Shown: positions 1-7,240 of the stretch, piece after piece
Layout of the letters: the number at the start of each line of letters is the position of its first letter
Position numbering within the stretch: the stretch's first letter is position 1
NCBI GenBank assembly: GCA_900546635.1
Contig: URDS01000027.1
Coordinates: 1 to 24,899, forward strand
From: an uncultured Eubacteriales bacterium
GTDB lineage: Bacteria > Bacillota > Clostridia > Oscillospirales > CAG-272
DNA: 24,899 nt
Direction: 5' to 3'
Position numbers and translations under genes: made by a program
The notes under the pieces: generated by a model
The model's input: only the letters and a program-made list of their open reading frames with translations
Told to the model about the DNA's origin: nothing
Databases searched by the model: none

Positions 1-45
1 AGAGCGCCGCCGCGTTTTTTTTATTCATATTATATATTAAGCAAA

Positions 46-1317
46 TTATAGATTCGATTCGGTCTTTCGTCTGTCGCGCAGCGCTTTTGCACCCGAATGG
101 AGAATGATAAAGAGAACGGCCGCGCCGAGCAGAATGATACCGAGTTCCAGACTGACGCGGCAAACGCCGTCGAGCGCGAGGCGGAGAAAATTGGGCCCTA
201 TCGGGAATACGATCTGGATAAAAGAGGCGATCATATTTTTGAGCAGGCCGCAGAGTGTGAGCGCAAGCCCCGGAAAAAGCAGTGCGATGCCCGAATAGAG
301 ACAGGCCGTGCCCGCGCGCTTTTGATTGATGAAAAAGAGAAGCAGCCAGAGAAAAACACAGAAAATCAGGCGTACAATCTGCGCGGCGTCCGAAAAGCTC
401 CAGCGGATGATCGAAAAGGGCAGCGGATTGCGCGCTTTTGCGGCTTCAAGGTCGGTTATTTCCGCAAAGCCGCCTTTCATGATGAGATCGGCCAGCGACT
501 GAATGTCATCCGGACGCAGCGGTTCTTTGAATATCGGGTCCAGTTCGGCCTTGTTTTCCGTGAGAAATGCGATTAGTTCGGCTTCGTCCAAACGACCCGT
601 ATCCGCGCCCTTAAACAGGCTGTCCGAATAGCCGCACAGCTTGTCGGCGATAAAGGTACGCACGCAGTTTGCGTCGGCCAGCTGCGAAATCATATCCGCG
701 TCCAGCCCGTAGGCGTTTTGAAGTATAGAGGGAATATTATAGGAAATCAAATCACAGAGCGTGGTTCGCAGGCGCACATCCTCGCCGGTGATCGCGTCCA
801 CATAAATGGCGTCCGCGTCCGCGGCCATTGCGATTCGCCGTATCTCGTCGTGGGAGGCTGCGAATCGTACAAGCTGTACGCATACCGTCGCCAGTACGGA
901 AACAAGCAGAATAAGCGTAATCAAAATCGAACCGACGCCCGCGAAAAAGTTGGCGGCGGCGCCGCGTCTTTGAGGCGCTTTTTGTTCTTTTCGATTGCGT
1001 TTTTTCGCGGCGGGTTCCGGTTTTTCTGGTTCCGGGGCCGGTTCCATATGGATTTCATCCGCATCTTTTGCGGGAAAATCCGGCTGCGGCCAAAGCGCGG
1101 GGCGCTCGTCCGGCTCCGCCTCGGACGGTATAAATGAAGCGTCTGCCGGGGATGCTTCTCTTGTGTCTGCGGGATCGGCGCGCTCGGCGTCGGCCTGTAC
1201 GACGCCGCTTTTTTCGGGATTTGCGCCGGTCAACGCTGCGCTTTCTTTGCAGTCAGGGCAAAATTCCGCATCCTCATTCAGTTTTGCACCGCATTTTTTG
1301 CAGATTTTTTCTGTCAT
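46..1317 (-). CDS. Zinc-ribbon membrane protein of unknown function
   Basis: This is a 423-residue protein. It opens with a zinc ribbon (C6-x2-C9-x10-C20-x2-C23), followed by a long acidic, Pro/Ala-rich linker (about 30-105) and a Lys/Arg-rich stretch (about 104-118). A transmembrane helix lies at about 124-150, then a soluble region of roughly 160 residues that should be extracytoplasmic, then three hydrophobic segments (about 312-331, 337-358 and 385-407). The C-terminus is basic. The ATG has a GGAGG ribosome binding site and a consensus promoter 115 nt upstream, so the start is firm. It stands alone, divergent from spoIIQ. N-terminal zinc ribbons ahead of a membrane helix are common in Firmicutes proteins of unknown role. 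I do not recognise the extracytoplasmic domain and assign no function. Confidence 0.85.
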   Translation of the reverse strand: MTEKICKKCGAKLNEDAEFCPDCKESAALTGANPEKSGVVQADAERADPADTREASPADASFIPSEAEPDERPALWPQPDFPAKDADEIHMEPAPEPEKPEPAAKKRNRKEQKAPQRRGAAANFFAGVGSILITLILLVSVLATVCVQLVRFAASHDEIRRIAMAADADAIYVDAITGEDVRLRTTLCDLISYNIPSILQNAYGLDADMISQLADANCVRTFIADKLCGYSDSLFKGADTGRLDEAELIAFLTENKAELDPIFKEPLRPDDIQSLADLIMKGGFAEITDLEAAKARNPLPFSIIRWSFSDAAQIVRLIFCVFLWLLLFFINQKRAGTACLYSGIALLFPGLALTLCGLLKNMIASFIQIVFPIGPNFLRLALDGVCRVSLELGIILLGAAVLFIILHSGAKALRDRRKTESNL

Positions 1318-1442
1318 ACCTTTCCCTCCAAATCCGATTGAATCCGGTGTCCCGCTTTGTTCGTCCGGTGCGCGGGGCTGCCTTTTGAAATAGACGCTTG
1401 GCCGGAAAACTGTACATTTTACGGGAACGTCCGCTTAAAAAA

Positions 1443-1471
1443 ATTATATGTCTTTTTCATAATTTTGTCAA
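1443..1471 (-). promoter_or_regulatory. Consensus sigma-A promoter of the zinc-ribbon gene
   Basis: Read on the minus strand this is TTGACA (1471-1466), a 17-nt spacer and TATAAT (1448-1443), a perfect match to the housekeeping consensus. It implies an untranslated leader of roughly 115 nt before the ATG at 1317. No riboswitch is recognisable in the leader. Confidence 0.85.
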
Positions 1472-1537
1472 TAGGGCGCAAAGGTTAATCGCCGCTTACA
1501 AAATTATTTGAAGAAATCGGTTTTAGAGAGAATCGGC

Positions 1538-1567
1538 GCATAAAGCGCGGGAATTTAGGTAAAAATA
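1538..1567 (+). promoter_or_regulatory. Sigma-F/sigma-G type sporulation promoter of spoIIQ
   Basis: GCATA (1538-1542), a 15-nt spacer and GGTAAAAATA (1558-1567) fit the forespore sigma-F pattern (GYATA, about 15 nt, GGnnAnAnT). It lies about 35 nt upstream of the spoIIQ ATG. In Bacillus subtilis spoIIQ is transcribed by sigma-F, so the match supports the gene call independently. Sigma-F and sigma-G sites overlap in sequence, and the two cannot be told apart here. Confidence 0.75.
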
Positions 1568-1601
1568 GAAACGAAATCCACTTCTCGAAAGGACAGGAAT
1601 C

Positions 1602-2351
1602 ATGGAACAGAAGAAAAAAGAACAGAAAGTTGCGCAAATTTTATACATTTCCATCATTATGGTGCTGCTCTGCATGGCGGTTGTCGTCGGGCTGGTTACC
1701 GCGGCCAACCGGCGTAAAACGCCCTCGAATACCGATATGAGCAATTCGCCGAGCAGTTCTGCAACCACGCCGAAGCAGACAAGCGCGTCGCCGGCACAGA
1801 CGAGCGAGGTTACGCCGGGACGCACAGAGCCGTCAACGTCGGCTGCGGTGAAGACAGAGCCGTCGTCCGACACCTCCAAAAAAGAGGAGGAGGCGGATGC
1901 GCCCGTCCCGACGCTGCCTGAGTTTATCATGCCTGCGATCGGCAATGTTTCCAAAAACTATACGGTAGACACGCTTGTCTATTCCAACACGATGGAGGAT
2001 TACCGCACGCACAACGGCATTGATATTTGCGCTACGCTCGGAGAGGGCGTAATGGCCGCCGCGGACGGTATCGTCGAGGCGGTATATCAGGATCCGCTGA
2101 TGGGGTACACGGTGGTCATCTCGCATGACGGCGACGCCAAAACCGTTTATCAGAATCTTGCGGAGAAGATTGAAGTCTCGGTCGGCGATACGGTAGACAG
2201 CGGCGAAGTCATCGGCGCGATCGGCGAAAGCGCGATCATTGAGATTGCGGAGGAGCCACATTTGCACTTTGAAATGAAAGTTTCCGGCGCCTATGTCAAC
2301 CCGCTCGACTTGATTTCCGTCCAGACAATGACAGTCATTTACGACGAATGA
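1602..2351 (+). CDS. spoIIQ: SpoIIQ-like M23/LytM-domain sporulation protein
   Basis: This is a 249-residue protein with a short basic N-terminus, one transmembrane helix (about 11-34), a Ser/Thr/Pro/Lys-rich linker (about 37-105) and a LytM/M23 domain (about 125-240). Zinc ligands are visible: H137 and D141 in HNGID, and H222 in HLHFE. The usual Tyr-x-His-Leu motif reads YQNL, so a catalytic histidine is Asn185. The stretch DPLMGYTVV and the YQNL form resemble SpoIIQ rather than free endopeptidases. In spore formers SpoIIQ sits in the forespore membrane, binds SpoIIIAH across the intermembrane space and supports engulfment and the feeding-tube channel. The forespore-type promoter agrees with this. 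An A/G-rich site (AAAGGACAGGA) precedes the ATG. A different M23 cell-wall peptidase is the alternative. Confidence 0.82.
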   Translation: MEQKKKEQKVAQILYISIIMVLLCMAVVVGLVTAANRRKTPSNTDMSNSPSSSATTPKQTSASPAQTSEVTPGRTEPSTSAAVKTEPSSDTSKKEEEADAPVPTLPEFIMPAIGNVSKNYTVDTLVYSNTMEDYRTHNGIDICATLGEGVMAAADGIVEAVYQDPLMGYTVVISHDGDAKTVYQNLAEKIEVSVGDTVDSGEVIGAIGESAIIEIAEEPHLHFEMKVSGAYVNPLDLISVQTMTVIYDE

Positions 2352-2363
2352 TTTTGCCTTGAT

Positions 2364-2391
2364 CCGCCGCAAAACCTTCGTTTTGCGGCGG
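2364..2391. terminator. Hairpin directly after spoIIQ
   Basis: CCGCCGCAAAAC (2364-2375) and GTTTTGCGGCGG (2380-2391) form a perfect 12-bp stem with a CTTC loop, 12 nt past the spoIIQ stop. No T-run follows on the plus strand, so it may act as an mRNA 3'-end stabiliser or an atypical terminator. Confidence 0.6.
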
Positions 2392-2404
2392 TGGGGCACG
2401 TATA

Positions 2405-2475
2405 GGCGTAGGACTCCTCCCGGCGCAAGCCGGGAGGAGTCCTACGCCACAAAGGAGTCCTACGCCACAAAGGAG
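2405..2475. repeat. Perfect 20-bp hairpin fused to 18-bp tandem direct repeats
   Basis: Positions 2405-2424 and 2429-2448 are perfect reverse complements around a GCAA (GNRA-type) tetraloop. The right arm runs into an 18-nt unit, AGGAGTCCTACGCCACAA, present at 2435-2452 and 2453-2470, with a third start (AGGAG) at 2471-2475. The repeat unit is therefore also the complement of most of the left arm. The absence of a T-run argues against a simple terminator. It could be a small mobile palindrome or an amplification scar. Confidence 0.75.
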
Positions 2476-2486
2476 GGCACTTCTTT

Positions 2487-2555
2487 GGGGGCGTATTCGC
2501 GTCGTCGCGCCGCCTTGTAAACGTATTTTATTACAGTTTTTATCTTTATCGAAAA
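2487..2555 (-). repeat. Internally deleted copy (E) of the convergent-junction repeat
   Basis: In reverse orientation this carries the repeat's A+T-rich leader (related to TCGATAAAGATAA), the first arm GTTTACAAGGCGG, and then jumps to the later CGCGAC...CGCCCC part. The middle of the element, including the second arm and the CCGCC/GGCGG hairpin, is missing. The breakpoint lies at a GGCGG word present at both ends of the missing piece, as expected for deletion between short direct repeats. It lies head-to-head with copy A, the two sharing the hairpin at 2557-2589. Confidence 0.6.
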
Positions 2556-2556
2556 G

Positions 2557-2589
2557 CTGAGGCCGACTGTTTTATACAGCCGGCCTCAG
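2557..2589. terminator. Hairpin between repeat copies E and A
   Basis: CTGAGGCCG (2557-2565) pairs with CGGCCTCAG (2581-2589), and a further CTG/CAG pairing extends the stem across one mismatch. Its sequence is nearly the same as the hairpin at 2751-2781. Neither side has a strong T-run; the minus strand has TTTT a few nt beyond. Confidence 0.55.
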
Positions 2590-2627
2590 TCTGTCAAAAA
2601 AGTGAAAATCGCAAATAAAATAAATAT

Positions 2628-2749
2628 GTTTACAAGGCGGACATGTGCCGCCTTGTAAACACCTTACAGGCGCGCGAGTGCCGCCATTGGCGGCGCGACG
2701 GCGCGAGCGAACGCGCCCCATCGTCGAAAAACCAAGGTTTTTCGACGGT
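2628..2749 (+). repeat. Convergent-junction structured repeat, copy A
   Basis: This ~122-bp element consists of successive palindromes: GTTTACAAGGCGG with CCGCCTTGTAAAC (13 bp); GCCGCC-ATT-GGCGGC; a G+C-rich arm around GGCGCGAGCGAACGCGCC; and CGTCGAAAAACC-AA-GGTTTTTCGACG (12 bp). Related copies lie at 10102-10223 (reverse), 21292-21413 and 21417-21533. It sits between spoIIQ and the convergent esterase gene and is followed at once by a hairpin. No open reading frame is conserved across copies, so it acts as DNA or RNA structure. Confidence 0.85.
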
Positions 2750-2750
2750 T

Positions 2751-2783
2751 AGAGGCCGGCTGTTCCATACAGCCGGCCTCTTT
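2751..2783. terminator. Terminator-like hairpin downstream of repeat A
   Basis: AGAGGCCGGCTG and CAGCCGGCCTCT form a perfect 12-bp stem around TTCCATA. It lies 18 nt beyond the end of the minus-strand esterase gene. Only TTT follows on the plus strand, so efficiency is uncertain. Confidence 0.6.
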
Positions 2784-2798
2784 GGTATCCTGTGTTTT

Positions 2799-4562
2799 TT
2801 ATTTTGTGATCGTCGCGGTGGAGGTTGCGCCGTCCCATGTCACATAGGCGCCGAGCGCCTCTGCGACAAGCCGTACCGGCAAATACGTTCTTGAATTTTC
2901 AATAAAAGCCGGTGAATCGAGCGGACGTTCCACGCCGTTGATTGTTGCCGTGGACGCGCCGATTGTGATTTTGATTTCCACGTCTCCCTCCGAAATCGTC
3001 GCGGTGGAGGTCGCGCCGTCCCAGGCGACGGCGGCGCCGAGGCTTTCCGCTACAAATCGAACGGGGAGCATGGTACGGCTTTCCCGAATGATGGGCGCCG
3101 CGTCCAGCGTTTCTTCCTTACTGTTTACTTTGGCTGTGAGGCTGCCGACCGTCATCTGAATTTCGGTGGGATGAAGGTCTTCGGGCAGGGTGAATCGACC
3201 GGCCGCGTCCTCGCGCTTTTGCGCAAAGAGCCAGTCAACGATTCCGTCTTTCTTGGCAACGTCTGTCCAAATGTTGTGACCGTAGCCCGGCATTTCGGTG
3301 TATGTGATTTTATCGCCGCCCGCCGATTTGATCGCTGCCACAAGCTGACGTGTGCCCTCTACCGAAAGCTGTTCGTCCATATCGCCGTGGAAAGTTTGAA
3401 TCGGCGTGCCGGTCAGATAGCGCGCGATGGCGTCTGCGCCGCCGGTATAACCCGTTCCGGCCAGAATCAGCGCGCCGGCAATCGTGTTCGGACTCCGGCT
3501 GACAAAGCTCCAAACCGCGCCCGCGCCGTTGGACTGTCCCGCCATATATACCCGGGTTTTGTCTATTTTTTCCTCGGCAAGCAGTTTGTTGAAAAGCTCG
3601 GTCGCCGCTTCGGTTTCGGGCTGCGGCAGGGTTACGGACGGATGGAAGGCCGCGCCGCCGGGATAAAAGCCCTGTTTGATCCATTCGGAACTCTTCGGAC
3701 ATTGCGGCGCAACGATAATACATTCATATTCGGAATTGAGCACCTCGCCGATCAGCGCACCGAACGAAGTCAGCTGCGATTTGTTGTCGTCTCCGCGCGA
3801 GCCGTTGCCGTGCATGTAAATGAAGATCGGATAGGTTTTGTCCGCGTTTTTGTCATACCCCTCCGGGAACCAGATCCGGTAGGGAATCGTGATGCCGTTT
3901 GAGGCGGTAAAACTGCCCGAATCAAACACTTCATCGGCAATCAGCGCATCGGATACGATAGAGGCATCCTTGATAATAATCTCGCCCTCGCCGGAAACTT
4001 CGGAGAATGTTCCGCCTTCAAGCACGACTTTTGCGCCTTTGTCCACTACGATTTTCATATAATACTCTTTCGCTGTCGTACATTCTACGCTGTCGCGCAC
4101 CGTAAGGGTCGCGCCGTTTGTTACATAAAATGTGTTTTGTTCAAACTGCTGGAAAAGCAGAAGATTTTCGAGAATGAGATCGCTTTTTACGGTGAAGCTT
4201 CTGCCGGTGGCAAATTTCAGCATGCCGCTTGTCGGATTTGTTGCGGGCTCGCGATCGCGGTAGTCCTTGCCGCCGTATACGCCGGTAATGGTCAGCGTGC
4301 CGCCGAGTTCGAGCGTGTAGTCTGAGCCGATATACAGGCGTCCGACCGAAACCAGCGTACCGCCGTTCGGCAGCAAACCGATAGAACCGCTGCCGTCTGC
4401 CTTTCCGAGTGATTTTTTCGGTGTTTGATCGGTCAAACCGTCGTTTGTGTCCGAGCCCGCAAAAGTGGCGTATGCCACGGGGGCTTCCGCAAGCGCGGAT
4501 ACCATACAGAAACCGCAGATGACGCACAGAAGAAGCAATAAGCCGAGTATTTGTTTTTTCAT
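2799..4562 (-). CDS. Secreted esterase with beta-helix-like N-domain and stalk repeats
   Basis: This is a 587-residue protein starting at the ATG at 4562, which has GGAGG 9 nt upstream and a signal peptide right after it (1-27). The open frame extends further upstream, but without start support. Residues about 28-205 are a Gly/Thr/Val-rich parallel beta-helix-like domain beginning GSDTNDGLTDQTP. Residues about 215-450 are an alpha/beta hydrolase of the feruloyl-esterase/PHB-depolymerase type: oxyanion HGNGSRG (251-257), nucleophile Ser344 in GQSNG, probable Asp394 or Asp396, and His429. Residues about 467-587 are two copies of the copper-amine-oxidase N-terminal-like repeat (LPVRFVAESLG and LPVRLVAEALG), here likely a wall or protein-binding stalk. 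It should cleave ester decorations of polysaccharides outside the cell; the substrate is unknown. It lies downstream of its N-terminal paralogue on the same strand. Confidence 0.85.
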   Translation of the reverse strand: MKKQILGLLLLLCVICGFCMVSALAEAPVAYATFAGSDTNDGLTDQTPKKSLGKADGSGSIGLLPNGGTLVSVGRLYIGSDYTLELGGTLTITGVYGGKDYRDREPATNPTSGMLKFATGRSFTVKSDLILENLLLFQQFEQNTFYVTNGATLTVRDSVECTTAKEYYMKIVVDKGAKVVLEGGTFSEVSGEGEIIIKDASIVSDALIADEVFDSGSFTASNGITIPYRIWFPEGYDKNADKTYPIFIYMHGNGSRGDDNKSQLTSFGALIGEVLNSEYECIIVAPQCPKSSEWIKQGFYPGGAAFHPSVTLPQPETEAATELFNKLLAEEKIDKTRVYMAGQSNGAGAVWSFVSRSPNTIAGALILAGTGYTGGADAIARYLTGTPIQTFHGDMDEQLSVEGTRQLVAAIKSAGGDKITYTEMPGYGHNIWTDVAKKDGIVDWLFAQKREDAAGRFTLPEDLHPTEIQMTVGSLTAKVNSKEETLDAAPIIRESRTMLPVRFVAESLGAAVAWDGATSTATISEGDVEIKITIGASTATINGVERPLDSPAFIENSRTYLPVRLVAEALGAYVTWDGATSTATITK

Positions 4563-4793
4563 AAAATTTTCCTCCGCAAATTCTAAATTTTTCCTCTTCA
4601 GGATTATAAAAGGATAACAAATATTTTGGTTTTTACAAGATAGTTTCCCTTGCAAATTCATCATAGCCGTAAGGGCGAAGATAAAAAGCGCCGCTTGTGC
4701 GAAATGGTATGCGCGATGTAGTTTTGTGTAAAAAATACAGCTTTTGACCATCCTGCCGAAGACACAGGGTATCGCTATGAAAAAGCAGGAACG

Positions 4794-6053
4794 TTATGAA
4801 ACCCAAACATATTTTGCATACAGGGTAACATCGGCTTTAACCGGCGAAGCAAAATCATAGGGCGCAGAATACCGGGCGTCACGGTACCAGCCTATAAAGC
4901 GGAAGCCGATTTTGACGGGCGCCGTCGGTTCCGCAGCCGGTGTTCCTTTCTTTACGGTTTGCGATGCGATCTTTGACGCGCCCACGGTGTTAAAGCGAAC
5001 GGTATAGTTGTCTTTGTACCGTCCGGTAACCAGCACGATCAGCTTTCGGTTGTCGTTCTGTACGGGCAGCGGATCGATCCGCCGTGTCTCGGTCTTTCCG
5101 CAAGCCGCGCATGTATGCGTCTCTTCACCCGCAACGCCGGGTTTTGCCGGGGTTGTCACAACCCATTCGCCGAAATTATGGGCGTCGTTGGTCGGAATTT
5201 CCTCTCCGCCCTCGGTATAGGTGCATCCGTCTCTCTGACATTTCAAAACGGCGGTGCTTCCGGGAACCGTACAGGTTGCCGGCTGTTCGGGGGTGACGAC
5301 GATAAGATCATGGCCGAGCGCCTCGCCGAGAGGACGCGGATCGGTATGCCCGCAAATCAGACAGGTGAAGGTTTTCACGGCCGGATTTGTGCAGGTTGCT
5401 TCTGATGTGAGTACGCCGTCATCGTATCTGTGCTCGCAGTTTTGGATGATTGCGCCGCGGTTGATAATCGTGCCGTTTCCGGTAATACTGTTAAAGATAC
5501 CGCCCTCAAGAATGACGGTTCCGCCCTCGTCTACTTTAATGTCATAATATTTTTTACCGCTGGTTACCGTACATTCTACGCTGTCGCGCACGGTGAAGGT
5601 TGCACCGCTGTTCACACGAAAGTACGCATTGGATGCATTATTGAAGAGCAGCACATTTTCAAGCGTCAGATCGCTTTTGATTCCAATGCCGACGTTGGAT
5701 GCGCATCGAATTGCGCCGCTTGCCGGATTGGTTGCGGGTTCGCGGTTGCGGTAATCTTTCCCGTTGTACACGGCGGTAACGGTCAGCGGGCCGTCAAGAT
5801 TGAATACATAGCTCGTGCCGAAGTACATCTTTTGCACGACGACCAGTGTGCCGCCGTTTGGAAGCAAACTCATAACGCCGTTGCCGTCCGGTTGTCCGAG
5901 TGATTTTTTCGGCGTTTGGTCGGTCAGACCGTCGTTTGCATCGCTGCCGTTGAATGCGAGATACGCCACGGCATCCTCTGCAAACATGGGTATAATGCAG
6001 GAAGTACCGATCAGACACAATAGGATGAGCAAAATCGGTATGTGCTTTTTCAT
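4794..6053 (-). CDS. Secreted surface protein: beta-helix-like domain, Cys-pair repeats, Listeria-Bacteroides repeat
   Basis: This is a 419-residue protein. The ATG at 6053 follows a GGGGGT site; an ATG 15 nt further up would overlap that site. A signal peptide (about 1-25) precedes a domain (26-200) that aligns without gaps to the N-terminus of the neighbouring esterase, including GSDANDGLTDQTPKKSLG, LLPNGGTL and REPATNP. Then come degenerate Cys-pair repeats (CEHRYDDG, CLICGHTDP, GHDL, CQRDGC, CAACGKTETR; about 206-328), often seen in surface proteins of gut Firmicutes. The C-terminus is a Listeria-Bacteroides (InlB B-type) repeat ending GFRFIGWYRDARYSAPYDF (about 338-416). No catalytic domain is visible, so binding or adhesion is the best guess. 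No sortase motif is present. The 231-nt gap to the esterase has no clear terminator. Confidence 0.8.
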   Translation of the reverse strand: MKKHIPILLILLCLIGTSCIIPMFAEDAVAYLAFNGSDANDGLTDQTPKKSLGQPDGNGVMSLLPNGGTLVVVQKMYFGTSYVFNLDGPLTVTAVYNGKDYRNREPATNPASGAIRCASNVGIGIKSDLTLENVLLFNNASNAYFRVNSGATFTVRDSVECTVTSGKKYYDIKVDEGGTVILEGGIFNSITGNGTIINRGAIIQNCEHRYDDGVLTSEATCTNPAVKTFTCLICGHTDPRPLGEALGHDLIVVTPEQPATCTVPGSTAVLKCQRDGCTYTEGGEEIPTNDAHNFGEWVVTTPAKPGVAGEETHTCAACGKTETRRIDPLPVQNDNRKLIVLVTGRYKDNYTVRFNTVGASKIASQTVKKGTPAAEPTAPVKIGFRFIGWYRDARYSAPYDFASPVKADVTLYAKYVWVS

Positions 6054-6101
6054 AAATTTTACCCCCATATTCTTTTAAAATTGGTCAGTTATTCCAATTA
6101 A

Positions 6102-6130
6102 AAGATACCACTTCTTAAATTTTGATTCAA
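6102..6130 (-). promoter_or_regulatory. Probable sigma-A promoter of the surface protein pair
   Basis: On the minus strand TTGAAT (6130-6125), a 17-nt spacer and TATCTT (6107-6102) lie about 50 nt upstream of the ATG at 6053. The match is reasonable but not perfect. The rest of 6131-6360 is non-coding with no further structure that I can recognise. Confidence 0.45.
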
Positions 6131-6363
6131 TATAAAAAGAACAAGAAAATTTACGGAAAATTTACATATTTGCGGGCGGCTTCCAAATCTGTATCCGCAC
6201 CGGAGTTTTTCGGTCGTTTTTCGGAACGTTTTTTTGTATGGGACAAAATCCGGGGCGCGGAGGCAGAAGATTCCCCCGCGATTTTTGCGCCCGGCTCGCA
6301 CAAACCTCGCGGTATATTCCGCTGAAATTTTTCAAAAAAATAGTGGCGAAGCGCCCCAAAGCG

Positions 6364-6372
6364 TGGTATACT
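6364..6372 (+). promoter_or_regulatory. Extended -10 promoter of the hydrolase/MurF/Ddl operon
   Basis: TGGTATACT is an extended -10 (TGn plus TATAAT-like), about 65 nt before the hydrolase start. The -35 is weak. The same TGGTATACTG word precedes the FAD oxidoreductase gene at 13511, which supports its use as a promoter in this genome. Confidence 0.5.
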
Positions 6373-6439
6373 GTATAAAGATAAGTATGCGCTTTGCCGG
6401 CGCAGGGCGCAAAACGAAAAAACGGATGCGGAGCGTGTG

Positions 6440-7225
6440 ATGAAAGCGGAAATCGACGGTCTGACAATCGAATATGATCTTTACGGTGCGGGCGAGCGGC
6501 TGGTTGTGTTCCTGCACGGCTGGGGCTGCGCAAAGGAGATTTTCCGTCCGGCGGCTGAGCGTCTCGCGGCCGCGGGGTATGCCGTGGCGGTACCCGATCT
6601 CTGCGGCTTCGGGCAAAGCGCCGAGCCGCCCCGTCCTTTTTCGGTAGGCGATTATGCCGCCGTGTTTACAAAATTTATAGAATCGCTCGGCGCGCGCCGG
6701 GTGTCGCTTGTCGGACACTCGTTCGGCGGCCGCATCATTTTCAAGCTGTATGAAGAGGGGCGCCCGCCTTTTTTCGTTGAGCGCATTATGCTGATCGACG
6801 CGGCCGGCGTGCGGCCGAAAAAGACGCTGCGTCAGCGGCTGTCCCTTGCATTTTATAAGCTCGGACGGCGTTTCCTTTCCCTGCCGCCGCTTGCGCGCTT
6901 CTTTCCGAACGCGGTGGAAAACTGGCGCCGCCGTCGGGGCAGCGCGGATTATAGCGCGGCCAGTCCGGTTATGCGGCAGACGCTGGTTTTGGCCGTGAAT
7001 GAGGATCTGACGCACTGCATGAAGAATATCAACGTCCCCACGCTGCTCTTTTGGGGAGAGGCGGACGACGCCACGCCGCTTTCCGACGCAAAGCGGATGG
7101 AAAAGCGGATCCCCGACGCGGGACTTGTCGTCGTGCGCGGCGGCTCGCATTTTTCGTTTTTGGATGACGCGCCCCTGTTTTTCCGTGTGCTGGATTCCTT
7201 TTTCGGCCGCGGGGATTATCAATGA
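6440..7225 (+). CDS. Alpha/beta hydrolase
   Basis: This is a 261-residue alpha/beta hydrolase. The oxyanion motif HGWG (residues about 26-29), the nucleophile elbow GHSFGG (Ser about 94), the acid in GEADDATP (about 206-213) and the catalytic His in GSHFSF (about 235) make a complete triad. A lid with many Arg and Pro residues lies at about 120-175. ATG 6440 is preferred because GGAG lies 6 nt upstream; a GTG codon precedes it directly. It is the first gene of a tight operon (15-nt gap to the MurF-like ligase, then Ddl), which suggests a role near cell-wall peptide or lipid-linked substrates. The fold alone does not give a substrate: esterase, peptidase or thioesterase are all possible. Confidence 0.85.
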   Translation: MKAEIDGLTIEYDLYGAGERLVVFLHGWGCAKEIFRPAAERLAAAGYAVAVPDLCGFGQSAEPPRPFSVGDYAAVFTKFIESLGARRVSLVGHSFGGRIIFKLYEEGRPPFFVERIMLIDAAGVRPKKTLRQRLSLAFYKLGRRFLSLPPLARFFPNAVENWRRRRGSADYSAASPVMRQTLVLAVNEDLTHCMKNINVPTLLFWGEADDATPLSDAKRMEKRIPDAGLVVVRGGSHFSFLDDAPLFFRVLDSFFGRGDYQ

Positions 7226-7240
7226 TTTTGAGGTGAATGG

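Noticed and set aside
2601..2750. CRISPR array or tRNA cluster suggested by palindromes
   Set aside because: There are no regular spacers and no cloverleaf; the palindromes belong to the dispersed repeat family.
4563..4751. N-terminal extension of the esterase to 4751
   Set aside because: The extension has no ribosome binding site and would put the signal peptide 63 residues inside the protein; the ATG at 4562 has GGAGG and a signal peptide immediately after.
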